A stretch of 42,050 nucleotides of DNA from positions 1 through 42,050 of the forward strand of contig JAABRV010000003.1 in NCBI GenBank assembly GCA_011390735.1, read 5' to 3'. The translations under genes and the position numbers were made by a program. The stretch comes from Trueperaceae bacterium. Its GTDB lineage: Bacteria; Deinococcota; Deinococci; Deinococcales; Trueperaceae. Position 1 is the stretch's first letter; each line of letters starts with the position of its first letter. Positions 15,753 to 23,632 of the stretch are shown here, in pieces. The notes beneath the pieces are model-generated. The model was not told where the DNA came from and ran no database searches. It saw only the letters and a program-made list of their open reading frames with translations.

Positions 15753-16337
15753 ATGCGGAAGATCCTGGCAACCATGTTCGTCCTCGCGCTCGTCGCGGCG
15801 GCGTTCGCCGGACCGCCGATCGACTACGAGTTGAACTGCGAGACGCCGGGTGACCCTGACCCCGTCCAGCAGTTGGTCGGCGTCCTCTCCGTAACCGAGG
15901 GCGGGTTGCACGTGGCGCTGATCGAGGGGGCCGAGAGCTTCGGGTGCGTCCTAGACGAGGGCTCGGTCACGCTCATCCTCGAGGGCGAGCCCACGCTCAC
16001 GGTCGCCATCACCTGGGTCGACGGACAGCCGGTCGTCGAGGTCAAGCAGGGTGATGAACCTCTCCGCATCGACCTCGTCGTGGTCCCTCAGGTCGCCATC
16101 GACGGCATGCTGACCGCGCAGCGCCTGCGGGCCGCGGCGATGGAGATGCGCCGGGAGGCCGCCGAGCGCGGCGAGACCGACCGCGACCGCACCTCGTGGG
16201 ACGACGAGGGCGCGCCGGGCTCTGGCGAGCCCGGGGACCCGCCCGTCGACGTGCCGCCCGGCGACGGCCCCGGGGGTCCGCCGGACGAGACGCCGCGCGG
16301 CGACGGGACCGGCGAGGGGTCTGGCCGGCGTCCCTGA
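15753..16337 (+). CDS. Secreted protein with Gly/Pro/Asp-rich tail (paralog 2)
   Basis: The 194-residue product has a signal peptide (MRKILATMFVLALVAAAFA) and a mature start GPPIDYELNCE almost equal to that of the protein at 7170. A middle domain with two cysteines ends in VVPQVAIDGMLTAQRLR. A charged helix (AAAMEMRREAAERGET) and a Gly/Pro/Asp tail follow, ending GRRP. It is unrelated to any family I recognise. The gene is divergent from the response-regulator/kinase operon and carries the direct-repeat promoter at 15610. ATG 15753 follows GAGGCGATCCC. A terminator lies just downstream. Function unknown; it is exported and probably envelope-associated or released. Confidence 0.77.
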   Translation: MRKILATMFVLALVAAAFAGPPIDYELNCETPGDPDPVQQLVGVLSVTEGGLHVALIEGAESFGCVLDEGSVTLILEGEPTLTVAITWVDGQPVVEVKQGDEPLRIDLVVVPQVAIDGMLTAQRLRAAAMEMRREAAERGETDRDRTSWDDEGAPGSGEPGDPPVDVPPGDGPGGPPDETPRGDGTGEGSGRRP

Positions 16338-16362
16338 GCGCCGGCGAAACCGAACGACACCT

Positions 16363-16396
16363 GATCCCGGGGGGCGCGTTCCGCGCCCCCCGGATC
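16363..16396 (+). terminator. GC-rich hairpin after secreted protein 2
   Basis: Arms GATCCCGGGGGGCGCG and CGCGCCCCCCGGATC pair over 15 bp with a single bulged C and a small loop, 25 bp after the stop. The following GTCATG has no T run. Confidence 0.7.
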
Positions 16397-16416
16397 GTCA
16401 TGAGGCCACGGCGAGG

Positions 16417-16460
16417 GTGGTTGCACCGTGACGGCTTAGTGGTTGCAGCGTGACGGTTTC
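16417..16460 (+). repeat. Two tandem 22-bp direct repeats
   Basis: Units at 16417-16438 and 16439-16460 match at 19 of 22 positions; both read GTGGTTGCA-CGTGACGG with changes at three bases. A 22-bp period places both copies on the same DNA face. The repeat lies between the terminator and the candidate -10 box (TAGGGT, 16486-16491) of the epimerase remnant, so it may be an operator. Confidence 0.65.
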
Positions 16461-16510
16461 CGAGGAAGCAAGGCGCGACCCGCGCTAGGGTCTCGACCAG
16501 GAGGCGTCGC

Positions 16511-17029
16511 ATGAACGACACGGTCCTGGTCACGGGCCTCAGCGGGTACGTCGGACAGCACTGTGCCGCCGAACTCCTGCGGCAGGGGTTCCGCGTGCGC
16601 GGGTCGCTGCGGAACGGGCGTGCGGCGGAGGCGGTCCGCCATGGGATCGCCCGCGAAGCCGATACCGACCAGCTCGAGTTCGTCGAGCTGGACCTCCTCG
16701 CCGACCCCGGCTGGGACGCCGCGATGGCGGGCTGCCGATACGCGCTGCACGTGGCCTCGCCGTACGTATTGGCCGAACCCCGTCAGGCGTCGATGGTCAT
16801 CGGGCCCGCGGTCCAGGGGACGCGCCGGGCGCTCGCGGCGGCGCGGAAGGCCGGCGTCGAACGCGTGGTCGTCACATCGTCGGTGGTCGCGATGAACGGG
16901 CACATGACCAGCGGGACGTTCGGGGCCGACAACGCCGCGACCGTCCGCGACCTCGAGTGGACCCCGATCCCGTTCGAGCAGACCATCCTGGACACGGCCG
17001 CGTCGCTGCAGGCGGTCGTCGAGGCGTAG
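16511..17029 (+). pseudogene. NAD-dependent epimerase/dihydroflavonol-reductase-like gene with internal deletion
   Basis: The open frame encodes 172 residues, about half of the usual 330-340. The N-terminal half is normal, with the nucleotide site VLVTGLSGYVGQHCA, LDLLADPGWDAAMAGC, HVASPY and VVVTSSVVAMNG. It then passes directly into RDLEWTPIPFEQTILDTAASL, which resembles the extreme C-terminus of these reductases. The middle part, including the catalytic YxxxK, is absent, so the product cannot be a normal reductase. An in-frame deletion near 16915-16955 is the simplest explanation. The ribosome site AGGAGGCG and a TAGGGT box are still intact, so it may be a recent lesion. An unusual short family member is less likely. 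Confidence 0.65.
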
Positions 17030-17235
17030 CCGGGCATCGCAGGCGCGGATGAGCGACTGGACGATGTCGAGCGCCCGGGCATGGCGCCGGCGCGTGCGTG
17101 GGCACGTGCGGGTTGCGGGGCGTCGTGGGCCGCCGCGGCGGGCCGGGTACGATCGCGCCAGCGCCATCATCACGAAGCCGTTCGCCACGCGCGCTCAGGC
17201 TCGCTCGCGCGCGGCGCAGGATGGGAGCCGGCAAC

Positions 17236-18696
17236 GTGAACCTACCGCTCGAACACCTGCTCGTCGGGGCCGGCGTGCTCGTCCTCCTGAGCATCGTGGC
17301 GAGCAAGGTCTCCGGGCGCATCGGGCTCCCGGCGCTCATCCTGTTCCTGCTCGTGGGCATGCTCGCCGGGTCGGAGGGCATCGGCGGGATCGAGTTCGAC
17401 GACCCGCTGCTGGCGCAGAGCCTCGGCATCGTCGCGCTGGCGTTCATCCTGTTCTCGGGCGGCCTCGACACGGAGTGGCGCGCCGTGCGGCCGATCCTGG
17501 GGCCCGGGGTGGCGCTCGCGACGGGCGGCGTCGTCCTCACGGCCGTGACCATGGGCGTGGCCAGCATGTGGGTTCTGGGCGTGCCGCTCCTGCACGGGCT
17601 CCTGCTCGGCGCGATCGTGTCCAGCACGGACGCGGCGGCGGTGTTCTCGGTGATGCGGTCGCGCGGCGTCGGGTTGAAGGAACGGCTGCGGCGGGTGCTC
17701 GAGTTGGAGTCGGGAAGCAACGATCCGATGGCGATCTTCCTCACCATCGGACTGATCGCCCTGATCGTGAACCCGTCCGCGTCGGCCGCGGGCCTCGTGC
17801 CGACGTTCCTGCAGCAGATGCTCTTCGGTGCCGCGATCGGGGTCGGCATCGGGTGGCTGGCCGTGGCCGCGATCAACCGTCTCGAACTCGGGTACGACGG
17901 CCTCTACCCCGTGCTCACGCTCGCCCTGGTGGCGGTGGTGTACGGCGTCGCCACGCTCGTCGGCGGCAACGGCTTCCTCGCCGTGTACCTCGCGGGGCTC
18001 GTCATGGGGAACCGCCATTTCATCCACAAGCGCAGCATCATGCGCTTCCACGACGGTCTCGCCTGGCTGATGCAGATCGCCATGTTCCTCACCCTCGGCC
18101 TGCTCGTGTTCCCGAGCGACCTGGTGACGATCGCGCCGGCGGGGTTCGTGCTGGCGCTGGTCCTCATCTTCGTCGCCCGGCCCCTGAGCGTGTTCGCGAC
18201 CCTGTGGTTCTCGCGGCTCACGGCGCGCGAGACCGCCCTGATCTCCTGGGTCGGTCTGCGCGGCGCGGTGCCGATCATCCTCGCCACCTACCCGCTGGTG
18301 AACGGCGTGCCGAACGCCGGGCCCCTGTTCGACGTCGTGTTCTTCATCGTGGTCCTGTCGGTGCTGCTGCAGGGGCCCACCCTGCCACGGGTCGCCAAGC
18401 TGCTCGGCGTCGACGAACCGCAAGCCGCGAAGCTGCGCTACCCACTCGAGTTCGAGCAGACGGCCGACCTCGACAGCAACCTCGTGGAAGTCGTCGTTCC
18501 ACCGGGCTCGCCGGCGGCCGGCAAGATGATCCTCGAGCTTCCCCTGCCCGACAACGTCCTCGTGGTCCTCGTCAGTCGCGAAGGCCGTTTTCTCGTGCCG
18601 CGAGGCGCCACCCATCTCGCCGATGACGACCGTCTCCTGTTGCTCGCGGACGAGTCGAGCGTGGCGCAGGTCGAGCTCCTGCTCCGGGGCCCGTGA
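17236..18696 (+). CDS. CPA1-type cation/proton antiporter (NhaP2/CvrA-like)
   Basis: The product, 486 residues from GTG 17236, has about twelve membrane spans. It carries the core motifs GLPALILFLLVGMLAGSEG, ILFSGGLDTEW, SSTDAAAVFSVM and ELESGSNDPMA, with the two acidic residues of the ion path, and GLRGAVPIILATYP. A soluble C-terminal part from about residue 410 (NLVEVVVPPGSPAAGK ... DDDRLLLLADE) is a TrkA-C/RCK-type regulatory domain. This layout is that of potassium/proton antiporters of the NhaP2/CvrA group. GTG 17236 follows GGAG at proper spacing; ATG 17221 is the alternative. Its stop overlaps the next gene (GTGA). The ion is inferred from family layout only. Confidence 0.87.
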   Translation: MNLPLEHLLVGAGVLVLLSIVASKVSGRIGLPALILFLLVGMLAGSEGIGGIEFDDPLLAQSLGIVALAFILFSGGLDTEWRAVRPILGPGVALATGGVVLTAVTMGVASMWVLGVPLLHGLLLGAIVSSTDAAAVFSVMRSRGVGLKERLRRVLELESGSNDPMAIFLTIGLIALIVNPSASAAGLVPTFLQQMLFGAAIGVGIGWLAVAAINRLELGYDGLYPVLTLALVAVVYGVATLVGGNGFLAVYLAGLVMGNRHFIHKRSIMRFHDGLAWLMQIAMFLTLGLLVFPSDLVTIAPAGFVLALVLIFVARPLSVFATLWFSRLTARETALISWVGLRGAVPIILATYPLVNGVPNAGPLFDVVFFIVVLSVLLQGPTLPRVAKLLGVDEPQAAKLRYPLEFEQTADLDSNLVEVVVPPGSPAAGKMILELPLPDNVLVVLVSREGRFLVPRGATHLADDDRLLLLADESSVAQVELLLRGP

Positions 18697-19937
18697 GGCA
18701 CGGGACATCGGCAGCGCGCGGCACCTTGCTCGAGGTGCTTGCGGTCTTCCTCCGCCTGGGGCTGACCTCCTTCGGCGGTCCCGTCGCCCACCTCGGCTAC
18801 TTCCGCGCCGAGTGCGTCGAGCGTCGCGGGTGGCTCGACGACCGCGCCTACGCCGACCTGGTGGCCCTCTGCCAGTTCCTTCCGGGTCCCGCGTCGTCGC
18901 AGGTGGGCATCGGCCTCGGCTACCGACGGGCCGGCGTACCCGGCGCCTTCGCGGCTTGGCTGGGGTTCACGCTGCCGTCCGCGCTGCTGCTCGCCGGCTT
19001 CGCGTTCGGCGTGCAGGCCATCGGCGACGTGGAGGGCGCGGCGTGGCTGCGTGGCCTGAAGATCGTGGCCGTCGCCGTCGTGGCGCACGCCGTGTGGGGC
19101 ATGGCGACGAGGCTCACGCCGGACGCGCCCAGGATCACGGTGGCGATCGCCGCCGCGATGGCGGCGCTGCTGTGGACGGGGGCCCTGGCGCAGGTGGCGA
19201 TCATCGCCGGCGGCGCTCTCCTGGGCCTCGTCTGGCTGCCCCGCCCTGGGCTCGCCTCCAGCGACCACCGGGGCGCCGCCGACGTTCCCGGCGGCGTGTC
19301 GCGTCGCACGGGCGCCATGCTGCTCGCGGCCTTCGCGTTCCTGCTGCTCGCACTGCCGATCGCCCGCGAGCTGCCGCTCGTGCGCGAGCGGACCGGGGCG
19401 CAGGCGGTGGGCGTCGCAGACGCCTTCTACCGGACGGGCGCGCTGGTGTTCGGCGGCGGCCACGTGGTGCTGCCGCTCATCCAGGCCGAAGTGGTGCGCG
19501 TCGGCTGGGTCGACGACGCCACCTTCATCGCCGGTTACGGGGCTGCGCAGGCGGTGCCGGGGCCGCTCTTCACCTTCTCGGCCTTCCTGGGCGGCTCCAT
19601 GGCGTCGGGTGCAGGCGGCGCCGGCCTGGCGGCGGTGGCGCTACTGGCGGTCTTCGCGCCGTCGTTCCTCCTGCTGCTGGGCGTGCTGCCGTTCTGGGAG
19701 TCCCTGCGGCGGCGCGTGGCCGTGCGCCGCGCACTCGTCGGTGTCAATGCCGCCGTCGTGGGCCTGCTGCTGGCGGCGCTCTACCAACCCGTGTGGACCA
19801 CCGCCGTCGCGGGGCCGCGCGACGTCGCCCTGGTGCTCGCCGCCTACCTGGCGCTGGCCGTGTGGCGCGTGCCGCCGTGGCTGGTCGTCGTCGCGGGCGG
19901 CGCGCTCACGGCGCTGCTCGGCATCCTGGGGTCGTGA
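18693..19937 (+). CDS. Chromate transporter (ChrA/CHR family), two-domain
   Basis: The 414-residue membrane protein contains two CHR domains in tandem. Domain 1 shows FLRLGLTSFGGPVAHLGYFR and LCQFLPGPASSQVGIGLGY. Domain 2 shows FYRTGALVFGGGHVVLPLI and AAQAVPGPLFTFSAFLG. The repeated FGG and QxxPGP motifs are family hallmarks. Long-chain CHR proteins export chromate in proteobacteria, but many homologs have no demonstrated chromate role. The GTG at 18693 overlaps the antiporter stop, so the two ion transporters are translationally coupled. Confidence 0.88.
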   Translation: MRHGTSAARGTLLEVLAVFLRLGLTSFGGPVAHLGYFRAECVERRGWLDDRAYADLVALCQFLPGPASSQVGIGLGYRRAGVPGAFAAWLGFTLPSALLLAGFAFGVQAIGDVEGAAWLRGLKIVAVAVVAHAVWGMATRLTPDAPRITVAIAAAMAALLWTGALAQVAIIAGGALLGLVWLPRPGLASSDHRGAADVPGGVSRRTGAMLLAAFAFLLLALPIARELPLVRERTGAQAVGVADAFYRTGALVFGGGHVVLPLIQAEVVRVGWVDDATFIAGYGAAQAVPGPLFTFSAFLGGSMASGAGGAGLAAVALLAVFAPSFLLLLGVLPFWESLRRRVAVRRALVGVNAAVVGLLLAALYQPVWTTAVAGPRDVALVLAAYLALAVWRVPPWLVVVAGGALTALLGILGS

Positions 19938-19965
19938 GGCGCGGCGGCCTCAGCGGCGGCCCGCG

Positions 19966-20259
19966 TCAGGTGACGTTCGTCTTGTCCTCGCTCGGCAGGC
20001 CCACCCGGTCGTAGATCTCGGCGAGCGCGTCGGCGATGGCGAACGCGTCGGCCGTGTCCTCGGCGCGCGCCCACGCCCGGGCGGCCGCGACGACGTTCTC
20101 GAGCTGGCGCGCCAACTCGTTGCGCAGGGCGATCGGCTCGTAGGTCGCGTGGATGGGGGTCTCCGACACGCCTTCGCCGGAGGGGTAGAGGCCCTCGTCG
20201 TCCTGGAGGCGTGGCTCGTCGGGCACGGGCATCTCGGGACGGTCGCTGCGGTCGGTCAT
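19966..20259 (-). CDS. Small acidic protein of unknown function
   Basis: This 97-residue soluble protein starts at the ATG at 20259 after GGAGGTG. The first 40 residues are rich in Asp, Glu and Pro and look disordered. The rest (ALRNELARQLENVVAAARAW, ADAFAIADALAEIYDRVGLP) forms likely amphipathic helices. I do not recognise a family. It lies convergent to the chromate-transporter gene and downstream of the HTH regulator on the same strand, 150 bp away, so it may belong to that unit or be independent. Confidence 0.6.
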   Translation of the reverse strand: MTDRSDRPEMPVPDEPRLQDDEGLYPSGEGVSETPIHATYEPIALRNELARQLENVVAAARAWARAEDTADAFAIADALAEIYDRVGLPSEDKTNVT

Positions 20260-20409
20260 GCGGCACCTCCGGGGTCGGGGCGCGAGGTCGGTCGCCCGAC
20301 GCCCACGGCGTCGGCGGGAACGGGCACGGTTCCAGGATACGCCGGGGCGGTCGCGATCCGCGTTCACGCCCCGGCGGGCAGGCACCCAAAACCCGCACGC
20401 CCCCCGGGC

Positions 20410-21084
20410 TCAGCGATCGCCTTCGAGCGGGACGCTCGCGAACGTCACCATGCGGTTCGGGGGCCCCTCGTCGGAACGGTCGAGGGCCAGGTAGCGCTCG
20501 ATGAGGGCGACGAACTCGCGGTTCAAACGTTCGGCGTCAGCCCGCGTGAGTCGGAGCTCGACCATGGCGTCCGCCGGCCCCGCAGGGTCGGCCGCCCCGT
20601 CGTATGCGGCGCCATCGGCACGCCCGCCGCGCATCCACAGCTTGCCATCGTCCTCCCGCCGGATGCGGTACCCCGACCACGCCGAGTCGCGCAACGCGCG
20701 GGCGGCCGCCCTGGCCATCACGCGTGCGTTGCTGAGGTGGAGTTCGAGGAACGTCTCCTCGAGATCCGCGTACGGCAGCGCCTCGAAGGGGACGAAGAAG
20801 GCCTCGTACGCGGCGCGGTAGAGCTTCACCGGGCGACCCGCGCGCGGGCGCGTCCCGCTGTGGACGAGCAGGCCCGCGCGGTGCAGCCGCCGCACCCGGT
20901 AGAGCGTGGCGTCGAGGTCGAGGCCCAGCGCCTCGGCGGCCTCGCCGACGCTCCGCTCCCGGCCGATGAAGGCGTCCAGGACGTTGCGGTAACCCTCGTC
21001 GACGAGCAGCCGCGCGGCCTCGGGGTCGTCGACGCGGTGGGTGCCAGCGACGCCGGCGCGCCTACCGGAAACGGGCTGTGTCAT
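20410..21084 (-). CDS. HTH transcriptional regulator (ArsR-like winged helix)
   Basis: The 224-residue protein has a winged-helix domain at about residues 20-90: RNVLDAFIGRERSVGEAAEALGLDLDATLYRVRRLHRAGLL is followed by a wing containing RAGRPVKLYRA. The C-terminal 110 residues are helical with no recognised ligand motif. Upstream it is divergent from a 37-codon gene and an MFS transporter, the usual setting of a regulator and its target exporter. ATG 21084 follows CCGGAG. TAAGCT a few bases upstream is a candidate -10 box. Confidence 0.75.
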   Translation of the reverse strand: MTQPVSGRRAGVAGTHRVDDPEAARLLVDEGYRNVLDAFIGRERSVGEAAEALGLDLDATLYRVRRLHRAGLLVHSGTRPRAGRPVKLYRAAYEAFFVPFEALPYADLEETFLELHLSNARVMARAAARALRDSAWSGYRIRREDDGKLWMRGGRADGAAYDGAADPAGPADAMVELRLTRADAERLNREFVALIERYLALDRSDEGPPNRMVTFASVPLEGDR

Positions 21085-21114
21085 CTCCGGTAGCTTAGCG
21101 CGCACCGTGGGGGC

Positions 21115-21228
21115 ATGACCACGACACCGCTCTTCGCCGCCGAGATCGCCCGCGCCCGCCTCCTCCAGGTCCGCCGCGAGACGCGCAGCCCGAATCTGCC
21201 CAGCCTCGGGCGGCGCGACCCCGCATGA
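21115..21228 (+). CDS. 37-residue small protein overlapping the MFS gene
   Basis: An ATG at 21115 opens a 37-codon frame that starts MTTTPLFAAEIARARLLQ and ends RRDPA. Its stop overlaps the start of the MFS gene as ATGA, a typical coupling arrangement. The peptide is basic and could form one helix. It may be a leader peptide or a small partner of the transporter. Evidence is limited to the overlap and the gap-free placement; no ribosome site is obvious, and the start lies near the divergent promoter. Confidence 0.4.
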   Translation: MTTTPLFAAEIARARLLQVRRETRSPNLPSLGRRDPA

Positions 21229-22538
21229 ACGCGAAGACCCGCGACACGCTCGCCGCCGCCTACCACCGCAGCCTGGCGCTGCGCTGGGCGGCGACGGTGC
21301 TGGCGATGCCCGTGCTGGTCCCGCTACTGCTGGCGCGCGGCCTCGACCTGGCGCAGGTCGCCCTGGTGATGGCCACCTTCGCCGCGGTCGCCGCCATCCT
21401 CGAGGTCCCCACGGGGGGGCTCGCCGACGCCTTCGGCCGCGTCCGCGTGACCCTCGTCGCCGACGCCTCGGCGCTCCTGGCGCACCTCGCGTTCATGCTC
21501 GCCCCAGGCCTCGGCGGGCTGCTGGCTGCCGCCGCGCTCGGGGGCGCGGCGCGGGCCCTGGGCTCCGGCGCGCTCGAGGCGTGGTACGTCGATGCCCGCC
21601 GCGCGCGCGACCCGGACGGCGACCTGCAGGGGCCGCTCGCCCGCGCGGGCACGATCCAGTCGCTCGTGCTCGCGGGCGGCACGCTCGTGGGCGGCGCGCT
21701 GCCGCTCGCCGCGCCGCTCCTCGGCATCGCGGCGCCCGGCGAGGTCGGTGCGCTGCAGCTCGCGTTCGCGGCCTCGGTGGCGCTGGGGTTCGTGTCGCTC
21801 GCGGTCACCTCGCGCCTGCCGGAGGCGCGGGACACCGCGCCCGAGGCGAGGCGCGCCGCCCGCCGCGCCGCGCGCCCCGATCGCGTCGCCCGCGTGGCCG
21901 TCGGCGCCCTCGTGCGCGACCCGGCGCTCGCGCCGCTGCTCGCGATCGGCGTCGCGTTCGGCGCCATCGTCATGAGCTTCGAGGCGTTCCTCCCGGCCGA
22001 GCTCCGCCTGCGTTGGGGGCCGGAGGGCGTGAGCATGGTGCTGGGCGCGGTGATGACCGTCGCGTTCGGCGCGACGGCGGCCGGGCAGGCACTGGCGGCC
22101 CGCTTCGCCTCGGCGACGTCACGTCCGCCACTCACTCGGGTGGCGCAGGGGGCGCTCGTCATCGCGGTCGCTGGGGCCCTCATCGCCCTCGACCTGGCAG
22201 GCTCGGGCGGTCCGATCGCCGCCACTGCCCTCGCCGCCGCCGGCGCCTGGCTCGCCTACCTCGGCCTCGGGTTCGCGGGACCCGCGCTGGGCGCCGCGTT
22301 CCACGCCCGCGTGGCGAGCACCGAGCGGGCGACGATGCTGTCGGTGAACTCGCTGGCGGCGTACCTGGGCGGCGTCGTGGCGACGCTCGCCCTCGGCGCG
22401 GCCGCCGAGGCGTCGGGTCTCGCGGTGGTGTGGATCGTGGTGGCCGCGCTGGGCGGCGGGGTCATCGTCGTGGCGCTCGCCTGGCGGGCGCGGCGTGACG
22501 CTCCGCGAGCGGCGCCGGTGGCGTCCGAGGCGCGCTAG
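21225..22538 (+). CDS. Major facilitator superfamily transporter
   Basis: The 437-residue protein has about twelve hydrophobic segments. The cytoplasmic loop between spans 2 and 3 carries EVPTGGLADAFGRVRV, the MFS motif A (G-x-x-x-D-x-x-G-R). A charged central loop rich in Arg (about residues 200-225) separates the two six-span halves. It resembles drug-exporter-like MFS proteins, with unknown substrate. It starts four bases into the stop of a small upstream gene and is divergent from an HTH regulator. Its stop codon shares a CTAG with the stop of the convergent blh gene. Confidence 0.85.
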   Translation: MNAKTRDTLAAAYHRSLALRWAATVLAMPVLVPLLLARGLDLAQVALVMATFAAVAAILEVPTGGLADAFGRVRVTLVADASALLAHLAFMLAPGLGGLLAAAALGGAARALGSGALEAWYVDARRARDPDGDLQGPLARAGTIQSLVLAGGTLVGGALPLAAPLLGIAAPGEVGALQLAFAASVALGFVSLAVTSRLPEARDTAPEARRAARRAARPDRVARVAVGALVRDPALAPLLAIGVAFGAIVMSFEAFLPAELRLRWGPEGVSMVLGAVMTVAFGATAAGQALAARFASATSRPPLTRVAQGALVIAVAGALIALDLAGSGGPIAATALAAAGAWLAYLGLGFAGPALGAAFHARVASTERATMLSVNSLAAYLGGVVATLALGAAAEASGLAVVWIVVAALGGGVIVVALAWRARRDAPRAAPVASEAR

Positions 22539-23632
22539 CCCGGCCCGGCGTCCATCCACGCGACGACGGCCAGGTGCGGCATCGTCAGGGCACTGATCCA
22601 GACGAGGTAGAGGGCCACGAACCCCTCGACGCCGTCGATCCGCGGGCCCGACCAGGCGGTGAGCGCCACGAGGAAGGCCAGGGCGATCAGCGTGGTCGGG
22701 ATCAGGTCACGCGTGAGCCGCAGCACGGGACCGCGCAGGTCGCCCTCCGCGACGGCGCGGGCCTCGGCGTCGGGCAGCAGCAGCAGGCGCGCGAGGTGGC
22801 GGAGCGAGTGCCACGCGAGGAAATAGGCGCCGATGGCGAGGTAGGCGGGCACCCAGGTGAACAGCACCGCGAGCAGAAACAGCTCGGCGACGTCCATGAA
22901 GCGGCCCCGCCACCCGTGCCAGGCCCGACCCAGCCCGAACAGGTAGGTGGCGAACAGCGCGAACAGGGCGATGCCCAGTCCCCAGATGACGAGCGGCGCG
23001 CGAAGGTCGAGGCCGCCACCGGCGGCTGCGCCCGTGGCGACGGCCGCCGTCGCGAACAGGGCCTCGGCCACGTCGGGCTGCGCGAGCACGGGGACGGTGA
23101 CGGGCAGGGCGCCCCGCAACAGGATCGCGGCGGCGTGACCGAGGCGACCGGCACGGCGGCGTCCGAAGAAGCGCTCGAGAAAGTCGACGTCGCCCTGGCC
23201 CCAGTGCAGGACCGTCGCGACGAGGAAGCCGACGAACGCCGCCGCCGGCGCCACCGTCCACAGCCAGAGGAAGGCAGCGGCGAGCCCGGCGTAACCGGCG
23301 AGGAACAGGGCCAGCGTGGGCGGACGACGCCCCCATGCGGCCCCCATCCGCGCGGGCACGAGGTGATCGAGCGCGCCGTGCGGCAGGCCGAGGAAGACCA
23401 TGCCCAGCAGCAGCGGCACGAACGCGCCGCGCTCGGCCGCCGCCGGCGCGAGCGCCACCCAGGCGATCGCCAGCAGCGCCGAGACGCCGCCGGCGAGCGC
23501 GACGGGCGCCGCCAGTCGCGTGGCCGCGCGCGCGCGGACGCCCGGCGGCGCCGCGGCCTCCCCCCAACCGATGACGTCGGGCCCCGCCAGGTGGCGGGGC
23601 CCGAACGCCCGAGCTTGTCTCGCTGCGATCAA
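22535..23632 (-). CDS. blh: Brp/Blh-type beta-carotene 15,15'-dioxygenase
   Basis: The membrane protein (about 365 residues) has the histidine motifs of Blh/Brp enzymes: GLPHGALDHL, LHWGQGDVDF, AWHSLRHLARL and TMPHLAVVAW, spread over eight or so hydrophobic segments. These iron enzymes cleave beta-carotene into two retinals, the chromophore of the rhodopsin encoded just upstream. The most likely start is TTG 23632, which overlaps the rhodopsin stop as TTGA; no ATG or GTG is available before the conserved region. The first 45 residues are atypical and include a segment coded by a perfect hairpin, so the start remains uncertain. No carotenoid synthesis genes are in the window. Confidence 0.87.
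   Translation of the reverse strand: MIAARQARAFGPRHLAGPDVIGWGEAAAPPGVRARAATRLAAPVALAGGVSALLAIAWVALAPAAAERGAFVPLLLGMVFLGLPHGALDHLVPARMGAAWGRRPPTLALFLAGYAGLAAAFLWLWTVAPAAAFVGFLVATVLHWGQGDVDFLERFFGRRRAGRLGHAAAILLRGALPVTVPVLAQPDVAEALFATAAVATGAAAGGGLDLRAPLVIWGLGIALFALFATYLFGLGRAWHGWRGRFMDVAELFLLAVLFTWVPAYLAIGAYFLAWHSLRHLARLLLLPDAEARAVAEGDLRGPVLRLTRDLIPTTLIALAFLVALTAWSGPRIDGVEGFVALYLVWISALTMPHLAVVAWMDAGPG
23579..23602 (-). terminator. Perfect 10-bp hairpin at the rhodopsin-blh junction
   Basis: Arms GGGCCCCGCC and GGCGGGGCCC flank a four-base loop, 27 bp past the rhodopsin stop on the minus strand and inside the predicted start of blh. It could terminate part of the transcripts, protect the rhodopsin mRNA 3' end, or limit blh expression. 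There is no T run. Confidence 0.5.

Noticed and set aside
16417-16460. Tandem repeat considered as a CRISPR remnant
   Set aside because: The two units are directly adjacent without spacer and no cas gene is present.
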